NCBI GenBank assembly: GCA_021613375.1
Contig: CM038702.1
Span: 29,715,349 to 29,779,348 of the forward strand
From: Megaleporinus macrocephalus
Lineage: Eukaryota; Chordata; Actinopteri; Characiformes; Anostomidae
DNA: 64,000 nucleotides
Direction: 5' to 3'
The notes under the pieces: model-generated
Told to the model about the DNA's origin: nothing
Database searches by the model: none
Seen by the model: only the letters and a program-made list of their open reading frames with translations
Shown here: piece after piece, positions 1-13,420 of the stretch
How positions within the stretch are numbered: position 1 is the first letter of the stretch
How the letters are laid out: each line of letters starts with the position of its first letter
Program-made: the position numbers and the translations under genes

Positions 1-128
1 TACATTAAGTCTTGTGTTAAATACATACTTGCACAGCTGTATAGATGTTAAACCTTGCAATGTTAATCATTCTGTAATATTATGTATATGATTTCTGTAT
101 ATGAACTTTTCTATGTCTAATCAGACCA
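1..128. repeat. Dispersed repeat A, copy 1
   Basis: This segment aligns by eye, with small gaps and substitutions, to 5994-6122 in the same orientation. Shared blocks include 'ttgcacag', 'agatg.taaac.ttg', 'ttctgtaatatt' and 'atcagac'. It is an old interspersed repeat of unknown family. No open frame of note crosses it. Confidence 0.5.
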
Positions 129-1300
129 ACAAATATTCACATTTATCTCCAGCTCTTTATTATTCTTTTTATATTTTGTCTTTTTTTTTATTAAGATGAG
201 TGGTCTAACATAAGTTGGGTTCACTATAATTATTTTTTACATTGATCTTAGGCAGGGATTGTAATTCTGAAAAGTCTGGTAAATACAAGCCACTGATAAA
301 ATCCTTTTAGTTATAAGCAAGTTTTAAAAAGAGCTTCTAGTGTAACTTTGTTCAATTAATATTAGTCACCATATGTTTCCTTTCCAGTTTTACTGTGTTC
401 TTGGTATTAAGTTGTTAAAAAGTCAAAATACTAATTTCACTGACATTGCTTATGATGCTCAGTGGTCTTCCACCACTTGTACTTGTTTAATGAATGGTGT
501 CCTAAGGTGACCAGACATCCTTGTTTTTGGTGGCCTGTCCCCAGAAATGTCCCTGTTTTCAACTGTGGATTAAAACACACCAGAAAGTCCTGAGAAACAC
601 CTTCAGCAGAGCAGATGGGCAAATGTCTTGCGTTATGATTGTTTTTGTCAACAGAGGGGACTGCTGCCATAAACTAACCACTTCTACCACTTGCTCGCCT
701 AGTTTTAGAGAATGTTGCTATGTAAAACTCAAGCAGGAGCTAGCAAGTATGAAAGATGTCCACAACACAGCACAAACATTGCTTGACACAGTGTAACCCA
801 CTAACAAGCTGTGGTGGGGTTATGGGGTTATCTGATTTGCATAGACATACAGTGTACTTTAATGAAGGCTACCAGGCGATCCACAAACTGTTTTTTTTGG
901 GTTTTTTTTACTGTGACATTTTTTCAGCTGTCCGTATATGAAGTTGCTAGCAGTCATGTCTGTTCCTTCAGAAATGAAGGTTGTCCTGGATTTGCCCAGA
1001 AACATATTTAAAATGATTATGAGTTATGGAATCTACCACTGAATATTTGTGGTAAATGCTTTTCTTCCTCATCCCTGCCTAATCTACTAGCTGTAACTTT
1101 TAAGAACCTTTTGTCTTAGTGACTTTTTTTCTAACACACAAGGGGCAATATTAATTTTACATTTTTTTATAGAGTGGTCCATAGTGGTCCATACCATATC
1201 CTCGCCATGGTACTGTTTCTAACACAGTTCTGAAAGTTGCTTAGTTAGTACCCAGTTTTATCAGTCAGCCTTTTGCACTCAGATTTTCATTTTAGTGATC
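129..1300. other. Gene-free stretch
   Basis: I see no supported gene here. The open frames at 437-796 are short and lack family resemblance. The wording around 505-600 ('ggtgaccagacatcc' followed by 'gtccctgttttc') resembles the end of a dispersed vertebrate repeat, but I cannot name the family. Confidence 0.4.
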
Positions 1301-1507
1301 TACTTTTCTACTACCGGTGGTTTTAGCAGGGTCTACATATAGAACAGGCTGCTCATAGCCAATTTGCCTCAGACAAGTCTTTGACCTTGCCAAGTCTTGC
1401 TTCTGTCAAATACATTTTCTCTGAACCAGCTGCGGTTTCACCAGCAGTGGCTGCTGTTGACTCAGCGTTAAAGGCAGCACCCTGTCTCTTTTCCACTGTG
1501 TAGCTGG

Positions 1508-1521
1508 TTCCCATAGCAACA
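1508..1521 (+). promoter_or_regulatory. RFX X-box-like motif
   Basis: The sequence GTTCCCATAGCAAC fits the RFX X-box pattern GTNRCC-N(0-3)-RGYAAC, with both half-sites present. It sits in a slightly GC-richer block (1340-1600) with no recognised coding sequence. This is a motif match only, so function is inferred. Confidence 0.3.
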
Positions 1522-2300
1522 GCAGACATGGCAAGCTGCACGTTGCCAAAGTGCACGGCTCAGCCTTGCTGCACTGCCAGACTGTCAGCTGCCTCAGAGA
1601 GAGAGAAAGAAGGGGTGCCTATGAAAAGAAGAGTTTGACAGGAGACATAGTGAAAGAGAGTGAAAGTGAGCCAGAAGAACTCTGAATGGATTTTATACAC
1701 AGAAGGAAGCACTAGGAGGTGTGAAAGTGAAGATACAAAGGGGGCTTTAAAGCTCATAGGAGATGAAGTGAGAAAAACTATAAATAGACTAAGTAGACAC
1801 CGTCCATTATGATTCCACTACTCTTTGTTGTAAAAGTTTATTGTAAGTATTGTAAGTTATAAATTAAGTAAGCTTCTTATTCTTCACCTTGTTATTCCTA
1901 AAAAGCATTTCTTCCTAAAAAAAATGTCTGTAGGCATGTGAAGACACCCGAAACCGCACTCTTTTTTTTAAGTGTCACACTGAGGGCCAGTATGTAGTCA
2001 GAGCATGTAAAAACTAGGTTTAGTTACAGGGGAAAAAAATCAAGCAGTTAAGTAGTTACCTCAGAGGGAGCCCTTTGTCACAGTTACAAAAAAAAGACAT
2101 GCTAAGAAGCACGTACAGTATATTCACACTCCCCAGTAATGTGTGTGTGTGTTTGTGTGTGTGCGCGCACATGACTCAGGTAGCTGGCTGTTGATTCAGG
2201 GATCGTTTCACATTTATCACAATCCCCAAAGGTGAGCTAAATACAGGCCAATGTGAGACACATACGATGTGCGTCTATATGATATTGGACTAAGATTTCC

Positions 2301-2357
2301 TTTCTCTCTCTGTCTCTCTGTCTCTCTCTCTCTTTCTCTTTCTCTCTCTCTCTCTCT
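2301..2357. repeat. (CT)n microsatellite
   Basis: An interrupted pyrimidine dinucleotide tract of about 57 bp. The surrounding DNA (1760-2690 and 2840-4430) shows no gene. Confidence 0.9.
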
Positions 2358-2689
2358 TAGGTGAAACTAAGGGATGTGTTGTCAGGCTTGAAAAAATATA
2401 TATATAGATGCTATATGTAGACACTGAATGGACACTTCACTTCTATTATCCTAAAGCAAAATACAAGTCCCTGCATGATCTCTGATGGTGTTATAATCAT
2501 TAACATTAGGCATGTTTAAAATATAAACTATATATATGGAAGTGTACCTACTTAATATTTCAGTTTGTGAATTTTTCTTTTCAAGCAATGGCATCCAAGC
2601 CTCAAATCAGCAACTACACTGGCATGTGTCAGATGTAGTGGTGTTGCCATTCTGCCCCCACTGGACTTAGGAGCATTAAAGACACGTGA

Positions 2690-2835
2690 TTTCCTCTATC
2701 TGGAATTTGTTGGATGAGTCTGCATTTGGCGAATGTCTGTGTTAACTTCCTGACTGCATTGTGCCGACTATACAGTTTTGTGGAGGAAGAGTAATGCTGT
2801 GGAGCTTTTTTTGTAAGTGTTTGTCCTTAAAGCGT
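2690..2835 (+). mobile_element. Tc1/mariner transposase fragment
   Basis: Plus-strand translation gives DCIVPTIQFCGG followed by a VMLWS-like string. This matches the segment of Tc1-type transposases just before the GCFS block. Only about 50 codons remain, with frame breaks on both sides. It is a dead fragment with no visible inverted repeats. Confidence 0.5.
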
Positions 2836-4439
2836 TTAGTAAAGGACACAGCCGCTTGATGACTGATCTGTCTCTGTAAATAAACCAGCGCTTTGATCAG
2901 CCAGCTCCTCATGCTGGACATTGCTATGCTGACCCTCTAAACCAGGGACACAACACACTCTCGCAGTTATGCCCACCAGCCCGCCTGTTTGCCTTGTCTT
3001 TTAAAATAACATGGGCAAGACTTGTTCACTGTTAGCATTACCAAGGGATCCCCAAACTACAATCCCAACTACAACTGAGCAGGCACTTATAATAGACTTA
3101 ATGTAACTGTTATTGTCTGAATGAGCTCTGATTTCAAAGTAGATAATCTGTATTGGAAAACTGAGTGCTATGTTTATGAAAATTAGTGCCCTGCTATTTT
3201 CATATTTTGCTGGATTGTACCATGCATGCAGTATTATTCATATTTATATTAAACAACCTCACTGCTTTCCTGTGACAATTTTGAGGATAGATAAAATGAT
3301 ATGAAAAACAATTAAATTAAAATGAAGTAAAGAAAAAAAAAGAAGCTTTCATCTACCTAACAGCTTATGTCAGCTCATGTCTGACTACAGGCCTGTCCTA
3401 TACGAGTCCTTAGAAAAAGCCAGTGAACAATTATAAAGGAACACATCTCAACTCAAAACTAACATGCCAAACATTTATTGAACACATTACAGTATTTTAT
3501 TTTTATTTCTGCTGTAAGCTACCATTCTGAAAGGCCTAAATTACACACACATATATTATTATGTTTTCCTTCCCTAATTGCAAATTTAAAGAGACTAAAT
3601 CTAAACCATAAATTGGCCTTTGTTTGTCACATACACGTCACAGACACATAAACTGATACACTTTTTTTAGTGATGCATCAGCAATCTATAGATATTTTAG
3701 ACCAGAGTGAAAAGAACATGAGTAAATGGTTATACTACATAAAACATGACTTTTGATGATGTTCTTCTGCTCCTCTCTGACCCACATTGCACAGAAAGGT
3801 GCTGGTGTCTGTTTATGTAAGTGAGGTAGCTTTGACTGCACTGGCCCATGCCCTATGTTTAGATTCAAGTGTCATTCTTCACTGACCTTCACTCCCTGCC
3901 ATTGAGACCTGCCAGCAGTGGCCTAATCCTAGTAAACATTAACCCAGAGTTAAAACTGAGATTTAAACCAGTGGCAGAAAGGGTGGGGGCAGGCAGGGTG
4001 AAGGAATGCTCTCTGAACTTCTCCAGGAGTCAAAGCTTTCTCACTTAAGCAGAGAGTGAAGAGCACAGAGTGACCAGAGTGATCACATTAATGTCTTTCT
4101 GTCCTGGCATGAAGAACATGACACTTTGCTCTTGTATGACATTCAGCAACTACGTTTCTTTTGTGCTGTTCATGCTTCTTGTTGGAACTGAGTGTGTGTG
4201 CATATGATTGTGTCGGTGGGTGTTTTTTTTTAATTCATGTACATTTTCAGGATTTCCAAACATCCAAATTTTATGAATTTGGAAAATACTGTATATATAT
4301 TGTCTTCTGAAGATCTCCAAGTTTCCTTAAATTACATTTGCTAAAAGAAGTGCTTAACTTGGAGGAGATGCCATTTCTTAATAAAGCATATTTAGCTTTG
4401 TGTGTTCAACCAGAACAGTTTAGGGTCTTTTTTGTTTAA

Positions 4440-4800
4440 TTTTTTCAATGCTTGACAGGTCTGGACTACAGGTAGGCTAGTTTAGCACCCGGATACCGTT
4501 TTTATGCAGCCATGCTGTTGTTATACATGCAGAATATTGCTTGGCATTGTCTTGTTAAAATAAACAAAGCCTTCCCTGGAAAAGATGTTGTCTGGATGAC
4601 AGCATATGGTGCTCCAAAACCTATATATTGTTCAACAATGGTGGCCCCTTCATAAATGTGCAAGTCTCCCAGGCAAGGTCATAAGCTGGATGGATCCTAT
4701 GCTGTTTAGTCCAGAGGACAAAACACCCGTGATTTCCAAGCAGAATTTTCTTAAATTAAATTGGGACTAGAATACATGCTGGTGTTTCGGGATCCTGTTT
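4440..4800 (-). mobile_element. Tc1-like transposase remnant
   Basis: Minus-strand reading shows the Tc1 C-terminal catalytic region in decayed form: a string like SREGFVYFNKTMP, which corresponds to the family's GRPCLFQQDNAKPH block, then a TTAWLH-like string. Several stops and frame changes interrupt it, so it cannot encode an active enzyme. The catalytic aspartate of the QQD block is lost in this reading. Confidence 0.5.
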
Positions 4801-5274
4801 ATATATGCAATCTTAACTTGCATTTGTGGAGGCAGCAAGAAATTGTGTTCACAGACAGTTTTTTTGTAGTCCCACACAGTAATTACAGTAGTGCTGTCTG
4901 AGTACCTGAAAATCATGACCATCCAATATTGGTTCTAGACTTTGATAATTGCATACAGAGATATTTCCAGATTCTCTAATCTTGTAATGGTATTATGTAC
5001 CATAAATGAAGTTATTTGCTATTTTACATTGAGAAATATTATTCTTGCCTTATTTTTATTTTGTATTTTTTAATTGTTGCACTATTGTTATCCAGTCATG
5101 TTGCAATTAACCAAATGTGTTATTCCATCAATTGCTTTCGAAAAGGGGGTTGGAAAAAGTTGAAAAATAAAAATAACCTTTCCCTACCACTATGGATCAG
5201 TTTCTCTGATAGTGATTAAGCCTAGTCCTGGACTACACGTTTTGGAGAAAGATTCGATTTGGACTGTGTAGAGA

Positions 5275-5350
5275 TGAAGCGACACTGAACATCTTTGGGA
5301 TGTGTTGGAGTGAAGATACAGATCATTTGGCCAGGTCCTCAGGAAAATGT
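5275..5350 (+). mobile_element. Short Tc1-like transposase scrap
   Basis: One frame reads EHLWDVLE, then a stop, then RYRS. This is the conserved NPIEHLWDVLER block of Tc1 transposases with a nonsense change after VLE. It may belong to the same insertion complex as the remnant at 4.4-4.8 kb, although the strands differ. Confidence 0.4.
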
Positions 5351-5993
5351 GTATGTCAGAGCATAACATTGTTCTAATGAGTAACCTCTACCACCCACAA
5401 TCATGACAGAAATTGTATAAACAGACTGCACAGTTAGTCAAGATGATTGAGGATTCAAAATTAAATTCAAAATGGAATAAACATCAGTAACCTTTGACTT
5501 TGATTGATGTCAATAACACAGCAATCAGGAAGATCAAAAAGGAGCGAAAAGATTGGACTTAATATGGTAAGGTTATGACAGCAGCTAAGACCACTGATGA
5601 TAAAGTGATGCATTTGTCTACACAGCTAACAGATCTGTTGCTGATGCAGTCAGCTTGGCTAAAGATATTTAACCTGCTGCAGACCCTGATGATTCAGTTT
5701 TACACAGCGATCAGCAAATTTATCCTTTCATCATCCATAAACATCTGGTTTGGTTTCTCCATCTTAAAAGAATGAGCCAAACTCTGGAACATGAAACATG
5801 ATGGCTAAATTACAGCTGATCCCTCTCGTTCTGGACATCACCTTTTCCAGTCTCTTTCCCTGGCAGAAGACCATCAAAACCGGCATGACCAGGCACATCA
5901 GTGGCTTTTTCACAGATCTCTCATTAAACACACTGGAAACTCTAAACTTAACTAACCTAAGCCCCCAAACCTCCTTTACTGTTTTACAGCAAC

Positions 5994-6122
5994 TCATGTT
6001 AACTTTTGTGTTACAGTAACATAATGCATGTTTGCACAGGTGTACAGATGCTAAACTTTGTAAGTGTTTATCGTTCTGTAATATTTTGTATGTAATATTT
6101 TATATGTCCGATCAGACGTGCA
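5994..6122. repeat. Dispersed repeat A, copy 2
   Basis: Direct-orientation partner of 1-128. The open frame just before it (5798-6019, plus strand) is probably repeat sequence. I recognise no protein family in it. Confidence 0.5.
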
Positions 6123-6129
6123 TCCATAT

Positions 6130-8930
6130 AGTCAACAGGAGTCAGAATCCACTTGAAACTGTAAGATGACGCAGTCAGTCAAACTTATATTTGCCTACCC
6201 TTGTCATGAAAAAACAAGAAAATGCACTGTCTGGGAAGTGTTAGATCTTCATCCTCCCATGTTGGACTGGTGGCACATTCATGACTACAGTAATTTGTAA
6301 TTTGACACAGAATGCTGCATGCTCACTTTAGTACATATCTCTGCAGCCAAATACTTTGAAATACATTGAAAACAATTAATTTTTTACATTCCATTGATAA
6401 ATTCAGTTAATTTTAGAATATTTTAAACTATGAGTCTTATGAATTGTACCTTTTAATAACAACTGAAATTTATACGAATGGTATCTGTAGATTGATAAAG
6501 CATATAGCCAGAAATTGTGTGAACAGGTATTTATAATGAGCAGATGACGTTTTGTCTGCTTCCAGAAACCGTTGTCAGTAATGTAATTTGATGAGTGGTG
6601 AATATCAGAAGAGGACTGTTAACTCATTCTGATAAATCACTTCCACTGGAAACTGCGTTCTCTTCTGGTGGTCAAATGTAACATTGTGCTTCCAACGAAA
6701 GCTAGGTCAGGCTTGCATGGATTATGTGGGTACTTTATTTTTCATTTTATAAAAAGGTCCCCAGATTTTACTGAAAGCTGCCCTTATCATGTTCAGTTGT
6801 TAACTCGTTTCAAGGTTGGGTGTCACTTTGACAATACTTGTTTCATTGGTGGCAATCTGTAGCCAATACTTTCTTTAATTATTTCATAAAAAAAGTAAAT
6901 GCATTACACTGTACAACATGTTTAAATGTCAGAACTTGTTAAAGATTTTTCTTTGAAAGGTCATTCAGGAAGTCCAACACTACTACATGAACATAGGCAA
7001 TAGACTTGACTAATATTTACTGAAGACAAGAAGAAATAAAAAATATCTCCTTGATCACAAACAGCTTGATATACAGTAACTGTACATATTTACAGATGTG
7101 ACTACAGATGTCACTTTCATAAGCTTCTAGGACTGTAAAGGATATTGTCTACAGAGCTTATTTATATAGTCTGTGACATGCCCAAATGAAGTACTAAACT
7201 AAACAACTAACTACCATAACAACAATGCTCAAACTGTAGCCTGTACTACAAAGCTTGTGTAAAGTTTGTCCAAATGTGAATATGCAGAGGTGTCAGTTAT
7301 AATGTGCCAATATTTTGTCTGTTCTCATACTAAAACTAGAACAAACCATATATGCTTTGGAATTTATCATTTTACCACAGGATATTATACAGTGATTTTG
7401 TGATATTTATAAAAACATTAACGTTTTATGTAATGAAAAGACAGCTGTGGCATGTCTTGATGCTAATAGCCACCTACAAAACAGTGACACATTCTCAAGT
7501 GTTCATAAACTGGAACTCGAATTATATGCAAGTGTATTTTCTGTGTAAATTTGCCTTTAGTAAATTAGCATGACACAGCAAAAAATAAACAAAATTTACA
7601 AAAGGACAAGGTTTTATAAGCCTATGGGCAAGCAGACATTTTGTGTTACTTAGATAGCAAGAGATTCTTAGGTTTGTAATCTTTTCCAAGTGGGTTTTCC
7701 TTTCTAATCTGTTGAAAAGATGGAATATGGCTAAGCAGATTTTTCTGATAGTCTGCTCTTTACCAGAACATTGTTCATAATACTTAGTATTTTAAAGTAG
7801 TATTTTAAATGGAAAACTTCCAAGTTGCAATTATCCAAGCTCATTCATAGAGTTGGCATCTTGCCACTGGAGGGCGATGTAACCTTTACAGGGACGCTTA
7901 TCTGTAAAATCAACTGGTCAAAGATGCCTTCATGAATGGTGTTGGAAGATGCATTTTGAGGTAGAACAGTGGAAAGCTTGAATTTTAAGCTATGACTCAG
8001 TACGCCTCTGGAATGCACCCAGATGTTCCACATACACTTTGATCCGTGCTAGGACACAGAGCCCTGCTAACTCTTCTGACATCCGACGCAGAACTGTTTT
8101 CACTCTATTTCTTCTTATGATGTCAATGAAAGGACTTCTTGGTTGTCATTGTGGTAGCCCTGCAGTGTGGCTGTGCAGTTGCACACTTTTCTGAAAGTTC
8201 TGTATAATTAAATGGATAATAGTTGTGGTTTGATGTGTAAGGCTCCATTCAAGAGTTGGAATTGCAAGTGGTAATGGGAACCAGATGTTTGAAGGTTTTT
8301 AATGCTTTTAATGCTTAAAGTTTGCTCACAGGCAATAATATGTTATAATTTTACCCAGCTATGCTGCTCAGAAAAAATAGGTTAACATCTAGTCGTCATA
8401 GTATAATACCAAGTAAACTGAACAATGTTTCCAACTGGTTAAGTACAAGTGATTGTGAATCAATTCCATCTGCTTTTGTGCAGTTGAAAGTGACAACAGG
8501 TGCACTAGGCTAAATAGCACCCAAAGAGAGGTTTTCCAACCCTCTTCTTATTCTTACTGACTGATTTTTTGGTTTTGTATGTTCTTAATGTCCTCGACAC
8601 TATAGTAGCATGAGGTGGTACCTGGGATGTTATGTATCAGAGTCCATACATACGTTGGGGCAATACACACATTATGAGTTAAAGTGATGAAATGACTTTT
8701 GGTGTGATTTTGAATCCAGCCTGATGCACAAATGATTTTGGTTCCAACTGACTTCAAAGAATCACACAATTATTAGTAAAGATTTTAAACTTGACTATTT
8801 TATTAAGATTCGATGAATGATTAAAAAAAATTGAGCTGTGTATTTGGGTCCACTGTACTAGTATAGTACAGTATAGTACTACACTATAAGTATAGATTAT
8901 TACACAAAAGTATAGAACTTTTGATTATTA
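6130..8930. other. Gene-poor stretch with one weak coding-like patch
   Basis: Mostly AT-rich unique-looking DNA. On the minus strand, about 8145 down to 7990, one frame stays open for about 50 codons and includes strings such as RMSEELAGLCVLA and YVEHLGAFQRR before a TAG. This has protein-like composition but no family I recognise and no clear splice sites. It may be a pseudogene scrap. Confidence 0.2.
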
Positions 8931-8949
8931 GTGCTGAATACATGTTTTG

Positions 8950-9845
8950 TGCTACATTTTGTGCTCCTTCCTTCACTGGACCCACTACAATTTGCATATC
9001 GCTCCAACCGACGATGCTCAACAGACGATGCCATCTCCACCACACTTCACCTCGCTCTCACTCACCTGAACAATTGAGACACCTACGTCAGAATGTTGTT
9101 TATGGACTTCAGTTTAGCATTCAACACCATCATCCCCCAGCAGTTGATCAAGAATCAAGAGTCTGCTGGGCATGAACACCTTCCTCTGTATCTGCGTGCT
9201 GGATTTCCTGACTGAGAGACCTCAATCAGTCAGGATAGGTAGCAACATCTCCAGCACCACCGTACTGAGCACCAGCGCCCCTCAGGGCTGCTCAGTCCAC
9301 TACTGTTCACTCTACTGACTCATGACTGCACAACAAAGTACAGTACACACCACATCATCAAGATTGCTGATGACATGACTGGGTTGGGTCTGATCAGCAA
9401 GAAAGATAAGTCAGCGTACAGAGAGGAGGTGCAGCGGTTAACAAACTGGTGCAGAACTAACAACCTGTCTCTGAATGTGGACAACACTAAGGAGATGGTT
9501 GTTGACTTCTGAAGAGTGCAAGGTGACCACACCCCACTTGAACATTACTGGCTCTGCATGTGCATCATCGCCTGGTTTGGGAATTGCACCATCTCTGATC
9601 ACAAGACCCTACAGCAAATAGTGAGGACAGCTGAGAAGATCATCGGGGTCTCTCTCCCCTCCGTCATGGACATCTACACCACACGCTGCATCCACAAAGC
9701 CACCAGCATTGTGAACCACCCCATCCAACCCTCACACACTTTTTTCACTGCTGCCGTCAGGCAAAAGGGCCTGGAGCATCCGTGCCAACCACTGCCAGTT
9801 CATGGTGCGCTTGTGAGCAACATGGGTAAGCCAGACGGCTATTAA
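8950..9845 (+). mobile_element. L2-like LINE reverse transcriptase, broken
   Basis: Plus-strand frames show reverse transcriptase blocks in order: LDPLQFAYR; then [16 protein letters not shown], corresponding to the family's FxDxSxAFNTI block; then a degraded PQG block; then IKIADDM, in place of the catalytic FADD box; then NNLSLNVDNTKEMVVDF. A C-terminal piece at 9570-9780 reads WFGNCTISDHKTLQ, then a VRTAEKIIGVSLPS-like string. Stops and frameshifts separate the pieces, and DNA between the NTKEMVVDF and WFGNC blocks is missing (junction near 9535). This is a 5'-truncated, internally deleted L2-type retrotransposon. Confidence 0.8.
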
Positions 9846-9884
9846 AAATGTTGGATTGGGAGACCAAAATAAATCTTAAAAAAA

Positions 9885-10400
9885 TAGATGTTTTATATTT
9901 GGAGAAAGGAAAACACTGCATTCTAGCATAAAAACCTTATCCCACCTATAAAACACGGAGGTGGTAATATCATGTTTGGGCCTGTTTTGCTGCCTCTGGG
10001 CTAGGACAGCTTGCCATCATTGATAGAACAATGAATTCTTAATTATACCAGCAAAGAAAAATGCCAGGACATCAGTCTGTGAGCTGAACCTTAAGAATGT
10101 GTGTCATGCAGCGACACAATGACCATAGGCACACAATTTGTTCTAACATAGAATAGTTAAAGTAGAATAAATGTTTTGGAACAGCCAAATTAAAGTCCTA
10201 ACCTTAATCCTATAGCTGTAGAAGGACCTGAAGTAAGCAGGAAATCCACCACCAAAATGAGTTAAAGCTGTTTTGTAGAAGAATTTTTTATCAATTTGAT
10301 GTGTAGGACTAATAAACAGTTACTAGAAACATTTGGTAGACCAAGTCTAGTATTTTTGTCTTTTGTTTCTCATAATCTAATTAAGGTTTATGTAGAAATA
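9885..10400 (+). mobile_element. Tc1/mariner transposase remnant
   Basis: Directly follows the LINE remnant. Translation with frame changes gives VWACFAASGLGQLAIID, then NSQIKVLTLIL in place of the family's SPDLNPI block, then EIHHQNELKLF. This is a different Tc1 subfamily from the copy in vegfa intron 7. Many stops make it non-functional. Confidence 0.65.
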
Positions 10401-12430
10401 TGGTGAATTCAAAAGGGTTTACAATCTTTCAAGCACCAGCTTGATCAGCCACAATTTAGTTTAATTGTTCACGGGCCAACAGTGGGTTAATTGTGTCAAT
10501 GTGACGTCTGGTACATCCCACAACAAAAAGCTAGCATTTCAGAATTTGTTGTATTTTTACACATATGTATTTTGAATCTCCTTTGATGTGTTCCTAGATA
10601 TTGATGTTTTTCCTTGAGGATGAAAAAAGGCTTTCTGGTGCACATATGTAAACATAGAGAAGAGAGAGATGTGATGCTGCTGTTAATGATGTCTGGAGAA
10701 GCAGGTCTCTCATATCACAGTAACGTCTGCTCTACAACAGCACTACAACACATAGCAGTGCTATAAACTCACTACCTAAATGCTTCAAAGGATAGACTGT
10801 CTATACTCTCCTCTACATAACATTCAGGAATGTTGTTTTTTCTTATTTTTCTTTTTCAGAACACAAAACTGCCAATTTCACACATAGCCTTTTTTTAGCC
10901 ATGATTAATAGTTTCTTGACCATCCACCCCGTTGCCATTTTGGATGTCAAGCAATTTCAAATGCACTTTAATCTTATTTGTCTAGCAGTCAGTGCTGCAG
11001 CTACAACCCTAAAAGTGAATAAAGAACAAGTAAAATTGATCAGAACGACCACAAAAATATGAAAAGATATAAGGAGAGGACACTTTACATGCAGCTCCAC
11101 CAAACCACCAATATACAAATAAGTGTACTTCTAATGGTATATGCACTATTTCTAGTATACTATTTAGTGTTCTAGTATGCAGTTTGGGACACTGTAATAA
11201 AAAAATGGTGGGAAAAGTAAGTAGTTTAACATAGAAACATATAAAGCAAAAAGATCACTTTAATTTAAAACTCAGTATCAGTTAATATGCTTAAAAATGT
11301 ATTTTTCTGTGTTCTGAAAAAATTCTGAGTTTAAATGGCTTTCCTGGATCAGTTATTCAGTTATGGCTTTGTTTACTCATTACAATCACTGTGTGACTGC
11401 ATAACGTCACCGTAATACTAGGAATTGAAATGAAACTTGGGCTGTGAAAGATGACGCAGTATCACAATTTTATTGTAATGTACGATAGCACTTAAACTCG
11501 GAACTACAACAGACGTTAGTTGTCTTATACTGTCACACCAAAAAACAAGGAAATACATTTAGGTAGATGAAGTGCTGATTTACCTTTAAACTCAATGCTG
11601 TATGTGTGGAGTTATCTTCACTGCTGCTGCAGCTGCTCACATCAAGCAGCCTCTGTGTCTTTCGACATCTTTTAGTAAAACGAAAGTAGAACTTGTATAT
11701 GCTGTGTGAATTAGACTATTAACTGCTGGTGCCTGCTGGCTAACTTTGAACAGTCTCTGGGTGATTGCAGAGCGTAGGCTAGCAGGACACAAGCACTGGT
11801 ATCTTATGGATATGAGAGCCATTTAGGGATCCTTGTTTTAGGGGTATACAGTAATGACAGCAATAATTTCCATTGAAAAATGCTTTGCGTCATGTAATCT
11901 TTGCTCAGTGTTAAATAATAAATCGAGAGAATAAATCAACTAGTATGTACATTATAGGATATTACTACAGAAAAATGCAAATTACACAAACAGGTTATCA
12001 GCAGTAAATGCCTGTCACTGTACCTCCGATAGCTCTGATAATAGGGCCCAGATATGATAATGCTACATAATACTTTATGTTTAAGATTACATTTTTATGT
12101 ATCTGCGTAAACACAGGTGCACGCAGGTAAGGAGCTGCTGTCCCACGATCCCTGTGGGTGGAAAATCTGAGTGCCATGACAATCACATGACTTCCTTTCT
12201 TCAGCTGGAGTTAAATATTTGCTTTTCTGCTTCACGTCTTGTGGTAATGACTTTGTGTTGTTCCAACAAACGTTAACAGAATTTTCAAGATCAATTACAG
12301 CCGTTACCCTTATTTTAAAAAGTCCAAAATATACAATACAACTTTTGCTCTAAGCAAACTATGGCCACTATTTATTTATGTGAACTGCCAAAATAAATAT
12401 ATATGCCCAAACATATCCATACACTACTGT
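10401..12430. other. Gene-free stretch
   Basis: AT-rich sequence without credible exons, splice pairs or protein similarity on either strand. Confidence 0.4.
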
Positions 12431-12439
12431 GTGAATGTT

Positions 12440-12680
12440 CTAATACAGGTGTTCAAATACAAAAGGTTGTACAATCTCCAGAGAAAAGCTTAGCTAATAG
12501 AATGAAATTCTCTTGAGCAGCCAAATATGAGCCCAAGGTCACCATGCACAGGGCTTAGCTAGAATGGTACAACTCCCCCAACATTTGGCTGCAGAACTGT
12601 GTTCTCTACAGGAATGAAGCTCCATGCATTACATTTAGGATGAGTTGGAATGCCATCAATCTTTAAATATCCAGTGTAAA
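12440..12680. mobile_element. DNA-transposon-like dispersed fragment
   Basis: The run from 'ggtgttcaaatac' through 'acaatctccagag' and 'gcccaaggtcaccatg' to 'aggatgagttggaatgcc' is wording I associate with abundant non-autonomous fish DNA transposons. Terminal repeats are not evident here, so the boundaries are approximate. Confidence 0.4.
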
Positions 12681-13039
12681 GTGCAGAAGTGTTACTAGCA
12701 TCTTATGGAAAACAGTACAAAAACAAACAATGGGCCCTCTATACAAACATAATATTTAATTTATATAAAAATGCCTACATACATAGCTTTACAAACATTT
12801 CCTAGATCCAATTTACTTAAAAAGACCCATTATGTGAAAGATTAGGAGGAAAAGGAGCAGATTAGTTCATCTTTAACGCAAAGTAAACCACTGAAAGTCT
12901 TTAATGTGATGTAGTTCCTGTTTTTTAAGACTGCTCTAATGCAAAACTACTTTCTCCATCACTAGATATTAACTTTACAAAATTTGTAAATTAATTTATT
13001 GATTGACTAAGAAGATATACAGTTAGGGGCGTGCATCTG

Positions 13040-13420
13040 GAAACTAGTAAAGGACAGGGCTACACACTGTAAAGTTTGCGCCCCCTTAGTAAGACACTGA
13101 GATGCCTGTTCCGCTACTGCCACAGTATACTTTGACCCTAATCCACTGCTCATTGTCCAGATGGTGCTCATAAAACAAAGTGGGCTTTGTAATCAATTGG
13201 TCTACTTTTGAGGGCAAGTCTGGTACCCTCATGGGAGTGTGCTGTTCTCATTTCTTGAGCATAGCACATAGTCTCTTAGATTGATTTAGTGATTTTTAGT
13301 GATTTTTGTGACAGTGAGTCACAAAAAAATAGGACCAAGGTCAGGCACCAGACCGGTTAAACCAATGATCTAGTAGCTGCCTTGAGATGTCACATAGGTT
13401 CCACTCATTTTTTTCCCCAA
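13040..13420. repeat. Repeat-like block with a perfect hairpin
   Basis: Contains TTTTTGTGAC-AGTGA-GTCACAAAAA at 13303-13327, a 10-bp perfect inverted repeat with a 5-nt loop. The surrounding text has the look of an interspersed repeat but I cannot name it. Confidence 0.35.

Noticed and set aside
7861..7880. CTCF-like motif (CCACTGGAGGGCG)
   Set aside because: It differs from the core at a key A position, so it is weaker than the two motifs reported.
8554..9175. CRISPR-like or other prokaryotic array
   Set aside because: No regularly spaced identical repeats exist in the window, and the gene structure is eukaryotic with introns.
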